Assembly (NCBI GenBank): GCA_043801115.1
Contig: JAZDMJ010000053.1
Span: 1-22,379, forward strand
Source: CAZHUN01 sp043801115
Lineage (GTDB): Archaea > Iainarchaeota > Iainarchaeia > Iainarchaeales > UBA10191
Direction of reading: 5' to 3'
DNA length: 22,379 nucleotides
Part shown: piece after piece, positions 1-6,345 of the stretch
Numbering within the stretch: the stretch's first letter is position 1
Layout: each line of letters starts with the position of its first letter
Notes under the pieces: generated by a model
What the model saw: only the letters and a program-made list of their open reading frames with translations
What the model was told of the DNA's origin: nothing
Database searches by the model: none
Translations under genes and position numbers: made by a program

Positions 1-451
1 CTTTGCTGGTAGGGTCGCCCATTCTTCCGCGGAAATTCCGGTTCGTGCTCGAAATGCACGTTTCGTTCGGGGCCAAAATTCCCATGTGCCCTCCCAAGCA
101 GGCGCCGCACGTGGGCGCCGAAATGACCGCGCCCGCGTCCAAAAAAGTTTCGAACAATTTCCGCTCCAGCAATTCCCGATAAATTTTTTGCGTGGCCGGA
201 ATCACGAGCAAGCGGACTCCTTTCGCCACTTTCTGCCCTTTCAATATTGCATCCGCTTCGTCGCATATTGTTTTCGTCTCTTCCGGAAACGAACTTCCCT
301 TGTCGAAATAGGATTGTGCGCCAAAGTCCGCTTTTACTAATTCGAATTCGGGTCCGAATTTTTTGGAAACCGCGCCCAAAACCTTTACGGCTTCTTGCAT
401 GATTTCGGGCCCGATTCCATCGCCGGAGAGGATGGCAATCTTTTTGGACAT
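1..451 (-). pseudogene. leuB 5' end fused in frame to leuC 3' end (partial at window edge)
   Basis: Starting at 451, the first ~72 codons are the N-terminus of 3-isopropylmalate dehydrogenase (LeuB): ILSGDGIGPEI near residues 7-17, then PEETKTICDEADAIL. Without a frame change the protein becomes the C-terminal swivel-side part of 3-isopropylmalate dehydratase large subunit (LeuC): KGQKVAKGVRLLVIPA, then PTCGACLGGHMG with the Fe-S cluster cysteines, then STNRNFRGRMGDP. The frame is open for all 150 codons and runs off the left edge. The two enzymes catalyse consecutive steps of leucine synthesis but share no such domain order, so the product should be inactive. The joint falls at ILKG, which both parents can contain (LeuB ADAIL-G, LeuC AAKILKGKKV). 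A deletion from leuB into a downstream leuC, or an assembly error, explains it. Identification of both halves is firm; the cause is open. Confidence 0.85.
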
Positions 452-453
452 AA

Positions 454-480
454 ACCACCCCCCATCAAATGATTTAAATT
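454..480 (-). promoter_or_regulatory. Promoter of the leuB-leuC chimera
   Basis: An AATTTAAATC box lies at 471-480 on the minus strand, about 25 nt before the ATG at 451, the spacing of leaderless archaeal genes. A G-rich GGGGGGTGG stretch just before the start could also act as a ribosome binding site. The promoter looks intact although the gene is not. Confidence 0.5.
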
Positions 481-506
481 GCTTACCACTGCCTTGCGCC
501 CTTTAT

Positions 507-1607
507 TTATTTTAGTGCCTTTAAAATTGTTTTTTCAGAAACTGGAATTGCGTATTTTCCATTTAGGGTCTTCATTTTTCCGATTGTTTTTGGCAATGTC
601 ATAAAAATATTTCTTGCAATATTTTTTTTGTCAAGTCTCATTAATTGAACAAGTTTTTTTCTGTTTGTTGGTTTTGGCAAATGAATTGAAAAGCCCGTTT
701 TTATAAGTATTTTTCTTTGCCTTTCCAAGTCTTTTTTGGCAAAATATCCAAGGATTTCAGCTATTTCCCCTTCAAAATTCATTCCTGCAGCGATTGCTTC
801 TCCGTGGGAAATGCCTGAATATTTTGAAATTGATTCAATTGCATGGCCTATTGTGTGGCCATAATTTAGGATTTGCCTCAAGTTTTTTTCCTTTTCATCT
901 TTTTCAACAATTTTTGCTTTAATCAAACAACTTTCATACACCAATTTGGTTAGAATATTTTCGTTTTTTGAAAAAATCTTTTTAAGATTTTTTTCAATGA
1001 AAGAGAAATATTTTTCATCAGCAATTATTGCGTGCTTAATTGCCTCTGCCAGGCCATTTCTCATTTCTTTTTTTGGGAGACTTTTAAGCAACGATACGTC
1101 AATAAAGACTGCTTTTGGTTGATAGAATGCTCCAACTGTGTTTTTTTCTTTTTCAAGATTCACGGCTGTTTTGCCACCAATGCTTGAATCCACCATCGCA
1201 GTAAGTGTTGTAGGCACTTGGATGAACTGAATGCCGCGCATGAACGTGGCAGCAACAAATCCAGCAAGGTCTCCGCTTATCCCACCCCCAAGCGCAACAA
1301 TTGCACTTTTTCTATCAATGCCATTTTCAAGGCAGTTTTCTTGAAGCAACGAGTATGTTTTTAGGCTTTTGTTTTCTTCTCCAGCAGGAAATGAAATAAT
1401 GCTTGCTTTTAAACCATTTCTCTTCATCACTTCCAGAAATTTTTTTACAATAATTTTTTTAACATTTGAATCACAAATTATTGCATACTTTGTTGCTTTT
1501 ACATTTTTTTCTAAAAATTTGCATAGGAAATTAAAGATTTTTCTGCCTATGAATATGTTGTAAGAATGATCAATTTTTTTCTTCAGGTTAACCTTTACTG
1601 TTTTCAT
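507..1607 (-). CDS. aroB: 3-dehydroquinate synthase, bacterial-type AroB
   Basis: Converts DAHP to 3-dehydroquinate, the second step of the shikimate pathway, in the cytoplasm with NAD and a divalent metal. Signature stretches are all visible: PAGEENKSLKT, GGGISGDLAGFVAATFMRG, QVPTTLTAMVDSSIGGKTA, the metal-binding EAIKHA glutamate, and the two histidines in NYGHTIGHAIE and SHGEAIAAGM. The 366-aa length is normal for AroB. I choose the ATG at 1607 because it forms an ATGA overlap with the upstream gene; an in-frame ATG at 1619 is the alternative. Base composition is far more A/T-rich than the neighbours (901-960 has 14 G/C in 60) and codons are A/T-ending. Many archaea use a different, AroA'/DHQ synthase II route, so this copy was probably acquired by transfer, yet it is the last gene of a tight operon. 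Confidence 0.93.
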   Translation of the reverse strand: MKTVKVNLKKKIDHSYNIFIGRKIFNFLCKFLEKNVKATKYAIICDSNVKKIIVKKFLEVMKRNGLKASIISFPAGEENKSLKTYSLLQENCLENGIDRKSAIVALGGGISGDLAGFVAATFMRGIQFIQVPTTLTAMVDSSIGGKTAVNLEKEKNTVGAFYQPKAVFIDVSLLKSLPKKEMRNGLAEAIKHAIIADEKYFSFIEKNLKKIFSKNENILTKLVYESCLIKAKIVEKDEKEKNLRQILNYGHTIGHAIESISKYSGISHGEAIAAGMNFEGEIAEILGYFAKKDLERQRKILIKTGFSIHLPKPTNRKKLVQLMRLDKKNIARNIFMTLPKTIGKMKTLNGKYAIPVSEKTILKALK

Positions 1608-1978
1608 TTTTTCAAGCACCTTATGAGCAGCGCTTCGGCTTCCTGTATCGCCTTTTCGAGCGGGTAGTCGAACGGAACCGCCAGCATTTTAACTGTATCA
1701 ATAAGTCCCACCTTTTGCAACAGTTTGAGCTGGAACGCCAAGTCGAAGTCGTGCGTTGTCGCTCGCGGGGGGAGTTTCAATTCGTCCAAACTTTCAATCC
1801 ATTGCACGCGCGAAATCCCCTTCGCGCAGTCCAAAATCGTCAAATTCTTTCCAAACTTTTCGATTCCTTCCGCGCTCTCGCAATATTCGAAGTCGAACTT
1901 CCCTTCCAACTGTTTGGCCACTTGGAGCGCGAGCGAATCGCTTTCTTCGAAGCGGTTTCCAAAGACGAGAATTTTCAT
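1604..1978 (-). CDS. M52-like (hydrogenase maturation protease superfamily) protein
   Basis: A 124-aa protein resembling the HybD/HycI fold. The N-terminal VFGNRFEESDS matches the family GNxLxxDD start, with D14 at the position of the first metal ligand. LTILDCAKG supplies D50 and TTHDFDL supplies H76, which correspond to the other two Ni-sensing ligands. In characterised members the enzyme clips the C-terminus of NiFe hydrogenase large subunits. No hydrogenase gene is in this window, and short stand-alone homologues occur in genomes without hydrogenases, so the substrate is unknown. The gene starts one base after the stop of the 105-aa gene and overlaps aroB by ATGA, so all are probably co-transcribed. 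Fold assignment is moderate; function is not assigned. Confidence 0.6.
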   Translation of the reverse strand: MKILVFGNRFEESDSLALQVAKQLEGKFDFEYCESAEGIEKFGKNLTILDCAKGISRVQWIESLDELKLPPRATTHDFDLAFQLKLLQKVGLIDTVKMLAVPFDYPLEKAIQEAEALLIRCLKK

Positions 1979-1979
1979 A

Positions 1980-2297
1980 CTAGGTTTCGCCCAAAATCCG
2001 ATTGCGGTCTTTTTTTGAAAGCTTGACCATTGGAATTCCGCGCTCTTTCAGCACGTACGGAATCGTTTTTCCTTCAGCGAGGGCTTGGCGGGCGATAGGA
2101 ACCGCTTTCGGCGTTTCAAATCCTGTAACCAGTCGAACATTCCTCACGTAATACGAAGCGCCAATCCATGCGCGGGTATAGCTCCGCAATTTCATTCTGT
2201 TCCCGTACAATTGGATTAGTGATTCCATTTTCGGGCCGATGGGGACGCCTGTTTGTTTCAGCTTTTGTTGAAGCCATTTCGGCCTTCTCAACAGCAT
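1980..2297 (-). CDS. Conserved-looking basic protein of unknown function, 105 aa
   Basis: I do not recognise this family. The protein is rich in Lys and Arg, especially at the N-terminus (LLRRPKWLQQKLKQ) and C-terminus (KLSKKDRNRIL). It has no signal peptide, no clear membrane segment and no cysteine pairs. The start at 2297 lies four bases after the ogt stop, and the stop at 1980 is one base before the next start, so it is inside the tan1-like/ogt/M52-like/aroB operon. The basic character and company of tRNA and DNA modifying proteins would allow nucleic-acid binding, which is a guess from composition only. Confidence 0.7.
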   Translation of the reverse strand: MLLRRPKWLQQKLKQTGVPIGPKMESLIQLYGNRMKLRSYTRAWIGASYYVRNVRLVTGFETPKAVPIARQALAEGKTIPYVLKERGIPMVKLSKKDRNRILGET

Positions 2298-2301
2298 TTT
2301 T

Positions 2302-2613
2302 TCACCGCAGTTCGCTTGCTTTAATCAGCACGCGTTCGAAGTTTAAAATTCTCCCGCTTTTTATACGGATTCCCTCGCTTTCCAACAATTTGATTTTTTT
2401 CTGCCTTCCCTTTGCATAGCCTCCAAGTTTTCCGTCCGCGCAAACCACGCGATGGCAGGGAGTGTGCGGAGCGTTCGGATTGCGGTTGCACGCGTTTCCC
2501 ATGGCGCGCGCAGAGTTCGGGCTTCCCAACGCGCGGGCGATTTCCGAGTACGTGGAAACCCTTCCAGAAGGTATACGGTTGAGCAACGTCCAGACTTTTT
2601 CGTCGAAAGTCAT
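2302..2613 (-). CDS. ogt: Methylated-DNA-protein cysteine methyltransferase, C-terminal domain only
   Basis: Repairs O6-alkylguanine by moving the alkyl group to its own cysteine. The 103-aa protein is just the active-site and DNA-binding half: GRVSTYSEIARALG (helix before the DNA-binding unit), RAMGNACNRNP (recognition helix with R36) and the acceptor motif PCHRVV with C53. The N-terminal ribonuclease-like half of full-length Ogt (about 160-180 aa) is absent. Short alkyltransferase-like (ATL) proteins have the same size but lack the cysteine; here it is present, so alkyl transfer is plausible. The start at 2613 makes an ATGA overlap with the upstream THUMP gene. A longer in-frame extension upstream runs through that gene in another frame and is not credible. 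Confidence 0.9.
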   Translation of the reverse strand: MTFDEKVWTLLNRIPSGRVSTYSEIARALGSPNSARAMGNACNRNPNAPHTPCHRVVCADGKLGGYAKGRQKKIKLLESEGIRIKSGRILNFERVLIKASELR

Positions 2614-3137
2614 TTCGCGTTCAGGATTTTGTAGTCGGCCGCGTTGAAAATCTCGTTGCTTGACAGCACGCTGATTCCCGCTTCTTTTCCGACCACTTGT
2701 ACTTGGATGGTTTTTTTCGGCCTTTCCAAGTCCACGACTTTTCTGTCCACGACTTCGGTCAAATCCTTGATTAATTGCACGGAGTCGATTTCCAGGTTTC
2801 GCTTGCGCAAGTCCAGCTTCCAGCTCTCGTTGACTTTGATGTTTTTCACCAATGGCTTGATGGCTTTTTGCATGCTTTTCACGTTCGCCTTGACCCATTT
2901 TTCAATGGGAATGTAGTGGAACGTGTTGGCGAATTCGGCTGGGTTTTTGGCGCACGCTTTGGCCAGTTTTTGGACGACTTCTTTGGGCTTGGAAACGCGC
3001 GCGAGCAATACTCCCAAGGATTTTCCCTTCGCGACCGTTCCCCTGATTTTGTGGTCCTTGAAAATGCGCCGGACTTCTTTGACGGCGTGGTCGGCGTGGG
3101 ACGGATCATGAGTAATCAACAAATTGGCTTTGGCCAT
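2610..3137 (-). CDS. THUMP-domain protein, Tan1-like tRNA modification factor
   Basis: A 175-aa protein with the archaeal THUMP arrangement: a ferredoxin-like N-terminal part (LLITHDPSHADHAVKEV, residues 6-22) and a THUMP part from about residue 60, including IEKWVKAN, the LRKRNLEIDSVQLIKDL segment, KVVDLERPKKTIQVQVVG and GISVLSS. THUMP domains bind the acceptor end of tRNA. In eukaryotes Tan1/THUMPD1 delivers tRNA to the N4-acetylcytidine enzyme at position 12, and stand-alone archaeal relatives are thought to act similarly. No catalytic domain is present, so an enzyme partner encoded elsewhere is expected. It is the first gene of the minus-strand operon, with its own TATA box and a strong GGGAGG ribosome binding site. 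Confidence 0.8.
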   Translation of the reverse strand: MAKANLLITHDPSHADHAVKEVRRIFKDHKIRGTVAKGKSLGVLLARVSKPKEVVQKLAKACAKNPAEFANTFHYIPIEKWVKANVKSMQKAIKPLVKNIKVNESWKLDLRKRNLEIDSVQLIKDLTEVVDRKVVDLERPKKTIQVQVVGKEAGISVLSSNEIFNAADYKILNAK

Positions 3138-3140
3138 GTT

Positions 3141-3184
3141 TCAACCTCCCTCGAATACAACAGGGGTTTTACACTTTAAAAACG
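3141..3184 (-). promoter_or_regulatory. Promoter and Shine-Dalgarno of the tan1-like operon
   Basis: On the minus strand the box TTTTTAAAG (3175-3182 core) lies about 41 nt before the ATG at 3137, and GGGAGGTT at 3143-3150 sits 6-7 nt before it. The larger TATA-to-ATG distance together with a strong Shine-Dalgarno marks this as a leadered transcript, unlike most promoters in the window. Confidence 0.6.
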
Positions 3185-3186
3185 TT

Positions 3187-4479
3187 TCACTTTGGGCGCA
3201 TTTCGCCCCACTTTTCGAGCGCTTGCGCGAGTGCGGAATGCGATTTCGCGTACTCTTTCAACGAAATTCCGTCCATCCAGGCGTCGATGCTCTGGCGCAT
3301 GCTTTGCGCTCCTGCTCTCGTCCCTCGAGGGTGCCCGTGCACGCCTCCCCCGCACTGCAATACAATGTCGCTTCCGAGCAAGTCAAGCACTTGGGGCAGT
3401 ATTCCCGCGTGCAGTCCGCCCGAAGAAACGGGAAACACGGGTTTGGTTCCCGCCCAGTCCTGCGCGAGCAAAAACTCGCTTGCTTTTACCCTTTCCTGCG
3501 TCAAAATCGCCTGGTTGGCCAATACTTCTTCTTTCGGAGAAACGAGCTTTCCCACAACAGTTCCAATGTGCAACTGGTCGACTCCAATCATTCGTTCGAG
3601 CTTGCACAAAAAAGGCATGGAAATTCCGTGCCTGGGGTTTTTGGAAAACGCGGCGTGCATGGCCCTGTGCGCGTGAATGGCAAGGCCCAAGTCCCCGCAC
3701 GTTTCCCTCAAAGTTTGCACGGCCGCGGTTCCCGCCGTAACCACGTCAATCATGGCATAGCCCCAGCCGTAATCCGCCACTAGCTTGGCGCGGCGCTCCA
3801 TTTCGTGCGTTTCTGCCGTAATATTCAACAAAGCGTCCTTGTGTTCTCCCGTAATCCGCTCCGCGCGATTGCGCATTTTCGCGCACAATTCGACTCTTTT
3901 TTTGAAATTGTTGAACGAAGTGGAAGTCAAATTTTCGTCGTCTTTCAACAAGTCCAAACCGCCCGTCCACGCTTCAAAACCCACTTGCGCGTGCTCCGCG
4001 GCCGAATATCCCACTTTGGGCTTTGGAACCGTCGCCGTCAAGGGCCTTTTTTTGGCGCGAAACAATTTTCGGATTCCCGAAATGCCCTTCAACGGGCCTT
4101 TGAAGGATTTCACGTATTTAGGCGGAAGCGTCACATCCACGAGTCGCAAGTTTTTGACGGCCTTCATTCCGAAAATGTTTCCAGCAATTCCCGAAAGCAG
4201 TTGCGGAGCATTTCCCTTTTCCCACAACGCATACGGATACGCAATGTACACATAGGAACCTTCGCGCTTGAACGCTTTCGCCATCAAGTGCTTGTCCCGT
4301 TCGGGCAAGCGCGCGAGCGTGGTCCACGTTCCGATCGAACTCTCGGAAGCAATCCTTCCCATGCTTTCTTTGAACGAAAATCCTTTCGCCCCTTCAAAGC
4401 GGAACTTGACAACCAAGTCGTCCTTGCGCGGCTTGTAGGAAAAATCGTCAAACTCCGTATACCATTCGATTTTGGACAT
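3187..4479 (-). CDS. rbcL: Ribulose-1,5-bisphosphate carboxylase, archaeal form III
   Basis: Adds CO2 to ribulose 1,5-bisphosphate to give two 3-phosphoglycerates. In archaea the substrate comes from AMP or nucleosides through AMP phosphorylase and ribose-1,5-bisphosphate isomerase, feeding lower glycolysis (enolase is at 17411). All catalytic residues are visible: E46 and T51 in ASESSIGTWT, N101 in GNIFG, K153 and K155 in VPKPKVGYS, carbamylation K179 with D181 and E182 in GGLDLLKDDENLTS, H271-R272 in HAHRAMH, H304 and K311 in HIGTVVGKL, S353 in SSGGLHAG, and GGG 377-379. The 430-aa length is typical of form III. The start at 4479 is set by the TATA box 27 nt upstream. The partner enzymes of the AMP pathway are not in this window. 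The form III subtype cannot be decided by eye. Confidence 0.95.
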   Translation of the reverse strand: MSKIEWYTEFDDFSYKPRKDDLVVKFRFEGAKGFSFKESMGRIASESSIGTWTTLARLPERDKHLMAKAFKREGSYVYIAYPYALWEKGNAPQLLSGIAGNIFGMKAVKNLRLVDVTLPPKYVKSFKGPLKGISGIRKLFRAKKRPLTATVPKPKVGYSAAEHAQVGFEAWTGGLDLLKDDENLTSTSFNNFKKRVELCAKMRNRAERITGEHKDALLNITAETHEMERRAKLVADYGWGYAMIDVVTAGTAAVQTLRETCGDLGLAIHAHRAMHAAFSKNPRHGISMPFLCKLERMIGVDQLHIGTVVGKLVSPKEEVLANQAILTQERVKASEFLLAQDWAGTKPVFPVSSGGLHAGILPQVLDLLGSDIVLQCGGGVHGHPRGTRAGAQSMRQSIDAWMDGISLKEYAKSHSALAQALEKWGEMRPK

Positions 4480-4533
4480 GAAAAGGAAAAAGGAATTCGG
4501 GCTATAAAAAGGTTTTGGTTTTCAGGCTATTGC
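4480..4533. promoter_or_regulatory. Shared divergent promoter of rbcL and dedA with a single TATA box
   Basis: This 54-bp gap holds only one TATA-like element, CTATAAAAAG, with core TATAAAAA at 4503-4510. Its centre (4506.5) is 27.5 nt from both the dedA ATG at 4534 and the rbcL ATG at 4479. Both mRNAs would be leaderless. Neither start has a Shine-Dalgarno. Confidence 0.65.
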
Positions 4534-5160
4534 ATGGATTCGCTCGCGTTCCTGTTTGACCTTCTATTGCACTTGGACCAGCACCTCATCGGGCTCATTC
4601 AAACTTTCGGAAGCTGGACGTATGTAATATTGTTCGGCATCGTGTTCGTCGAAACGGGAATCGTAATATTTCCCTTTCTTCCCGGAGACTCGCTCTTGTT
4701 CGTCGCGGGAACGCTCGCGGCCGCAGGCGCGCTCAATGTTTGGCTTTTGTTTGCATTGTTCGCCATTGCCGCAATTCTGGGGGACAGCGTGAATTATGCG
4801 TTGGGAAAATCCCTCGGAGTGAAAGCGTTCCAAAAATGGCTCAAACCCGAACACTTGAAACGCACGGAGGAATTTTTCCAAAAATACGGCGCGAAAACAA
4901 TCGTGCTCGCGCGCTTTTTTCCCGTCATCCGCACCATTGCCCCCTTCGTGGCGGGAATCGGAAAAATGGAGTACAAAAAATTCCTCGCATTCAATGTTTT
5001 GGGCGGAATATTGTGGACGGCGCTATTTGTTGGAGCGGGCTACTTTTTCGGAAACATTCCAATCGTGAAAGAAAACTTTTCCGCCGTCATTATTTTCATC
5101 ATTATCATTTCTTTGATTCCAGCGCTGGTCGAGTTCGCCCGAATGAAGGCCAAGAAATAA
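4534..5160 (+). CDS. DedA family integral membrane protein
   Basis: A 208-aa polytopic membrane protein of the DedA/VTT superfamily, linked in bacteria to undecaprenyl-phosphate or phospholipid flipping and membrane homeostasis; the archaeal substrate is unknown. Family marks are ETGIVIFPFLPGDSLLFVAG (residues ~37-56), the LARFFPVIRTIAPFVAG segment with the conserved R..P..R, and a C-terminal double hydrophobic stretch ending in a basic ARMKAKK tail. The reading frame is open far upstream, but the start at 4534 is chosen because the DedA similarity begins there and the shared TATA box lies 27 nt before it; the upstream extension would run antisense through rbcL. Confidence 0.9.
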   Translation: MDSLAFLFDLLLHLDQHLIGLIQTFGSWTYVILFGIVFVETGIVIFPFLPGDSLLFVAGTLAAAGALNVWLLFALFAIAAILGDSVNYALGKSLGVKAFQKWLKPEHLKRTEEFFQKYGAKTIVLARFFPVIRTIAPFVAGIGKMEYKKFLAFNVLGGILWTALFVGAGYFFGNIPIVKENFSAVIIFIIIISLIPALVEFARMKAKK

Positions 5161-5163
5161 AAG
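5155..5163 (+). promoter_or_regulatory. Candidate TATA box of the Nudix operon
   Basis: AAATAAAAG overlaps the dedA stop codon and is about 27 nt before the ATG at 5186, matching the leaderless spacing seen elsewhere in the window. Read-through from dedA is also possible. Confidence 0.4.
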
Positions 5164-5185
5164 AAAGAGTCTGCCTATTGCATAT

Positions 5186-5623
5186 ATGGCATTGGACTTT
5201 TCGCAGTTCGACAAGGGCGTCTTTTTGGTCAACTTGTTGGGCATTGTTTTCGACGAAAAGGCGGGAAAAATTCTGATTGGGCGGAGGGAAAACGACCCGC
5301 ACGTGAAGGAATTGGGCTGGTGTTTTCCAGGCGGAAGGCCGTTGTATGAAGGCGAACTGGAAGAATCGCTCAAAGCGGAAATCCGCAAAAAGACGGGGCT
5401 GGAAGTGGAAGTCAAAGAAATCGTTTTCGCGAAAACCTATCCGGAAAAGCGCGAGTTTTTGGCCATCTACTATTGCTGTTCCCCCAAAGGCGGAAAAGAG
5501 CAAAGCGGCGAAAAATTCAAGGAATTGAAGTGGATTCGGCCGACGGAAGTGACAAAATACTTTACCACCTCCCTGCATCCGAAAGTGCTGGAATTTTTGA
5601 AAACATTGGAGGAAAAACAATGA
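5186..5623 (+). CDS. Nudix hydrolase family protein with a degenerate Nudix box
   Basis: A 145-aa Nudix-fold protein; family members hydrolyse nucleoside diphosphates linked to another group. ILIGRREN, WCFPGGRPLYEGE and the helix ending in EIRKKTGLEVEV (residues 30-76) outline the fold. The usual REUxEExGU signature is altered: E65 is kept but the two magnesium-binding glutamates are K68 and K69, and the loop after GG is one residue longer than in typical members. Catalysis by the normal mechanism is therefore doubtful; other acidic residues (E57, E59, E60) could substitute, or it may bind nucleotides without cleaving them. It overlaps the next gene by ATGA, and that start has a GGAGG site inside the Nudix coding end. 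Confidence 0.85.
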   Translation: MALDFSQFDKGVFLVNLLGIVFDEKAGKILIGRRENDPHVKELGWCFPGGRPLYEGELEESLKAEIRKKTGLEVEVKEIVFAKTYPEKREFLAIYYCCSPKGGKEQSGEKFKELKWIRPTEVTKYFTTSLHPKVLEFLKTLEEKQ

Positions 5624-6297
5624 CGTTGAGAGTGGCGCTGATGGGTGCGGGAGATATTTCATTCCACTATCAAGAAATGTTGGGACTTTCGGCCGAAAAA
5701 CTGCAGGAAGAGATTGCGCAAATCGCCAAAGCCTTGGAAAAAAGCGAAGCCGAGCTGGTCGTACTGCCAGACAAGGGCATTTCGTTCGAGATTGCCAAAA
5801 AATTCAAAGAATTCGGCGGGGGAAAAGTGATTGGAACTGTTCCCAAATCGGATACGGAAATCGGCGTCAAGCATTTGGAGGAATTCCGAAACGCGAAAGT
5901 GGGTGGAAAAAAACTGTTCGACGAGGAAATCGATACGGGAACGTGGTACAAGCAGGACTTGACGCATGGCATTTTCGGAGACTGCATTTTGCTGTTGGGC
6001 GTTTCTCTGGGAAGCATGGGAGCACTCTCTTACGCGTTCTACTTGTACAAGCTGTTTGGCGGATTCAAAGCAGGCGTTTCTGCCTCTTCCAAACACATCC
6101 ACTTGCAAGCCCGTTGCGGAGAACGGGTTCCTTTCACGGTTTTCGCGTACAAGCCTTTTTTGAAAGCGGAGCTCCCGTTCGAAATCTCGCAATACATCGA
6201 GCGCGCGGGCGGAAAACTGCACTACGTGCACAATGCGAAAGAGTTGGAAATCGCGCTCGAAGCGTTACAGCAAAAAGAAGCCGCGCAAAAGCGGTGA
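5620..6297 (+). CDS. SLOG-like Rossmann-fold nucleotide-binding protein (tentative)
   Basis: A 225-aa cytoplasmic protein starting at the ATGA overlap, with GGAGG at 5608-5612 as ribosome binding site. The N-terminal VALMGAGDIS strand-loop, the middle AELVVLPDKGISFEIAKKF, and the GDCILLLGVSLGSMGALSYAFYLYK segment followed by KLFGGFKAGV resemble Rossmann-type proteins of the SLOG/LOG/DprA superfamily, where a GGxGT turn contacts nucleotide or nucleotide sugar. The signature is weak (GVSLGS in place of GGxGT). SLOG proteins bind or process nucleotides, so pairing with a Nudix protein is sensible. The assignment is inference from strand pattern and the gene could be an archaea-specific orphan family. 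Confidence 0.5.
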   Translation: MTLRVALMGAGDISFHYQEMLGLSAEKLQEEIAQIAKALEKSEAELVVLPDKGISFEIAKKFKEFGGGKVIGTVPKSDTEIGVKHLEEFRNAKVGGKKLFDEEIDTGTWYKQDLTHGIFGDCILLLGVSLGSMGALSYAFYLYKLFGGFKAGVSASSKHIHLQARCGERVPFTVFAYKPFLKAELPFEISQYIERAGGKLHYVHNAKELEIALEALQQKEAAQKR

Positions 6298-6313
6298 AGC
6301 ACTTCCTTGCGCG

Positions 6314-6324
6314 GGTTTAAAACC
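6314..6324 (+). promoter_or_regulatory. TATA box of the cmk-FKBP operon
   Basis: GGTTTAAAACC is palindromic and centred 27 nt before the ATG at 6346. This decides the start: an in-frame ATG at 6307 would lie upstream of the promoter. Confidence 0.6.
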
Positions 6325-6345
6325 CTTTTCAAATCCGTTCAACAC

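Noticed and set aside
2610..3137. Ribosomal protein L1
   Set aside because: Size and basic composition suggested it at first, but the IEKWVKAN and VVDLERPKKTIQV patterns belong to THUMP/Tan1-like proteins.
3805..4533. Upstream extension of the DedA frame
   Set aside because: It would run antisense through the conserved rbcL gene and place the start upstream of the TATA box; DedA similarity begins at 4534.
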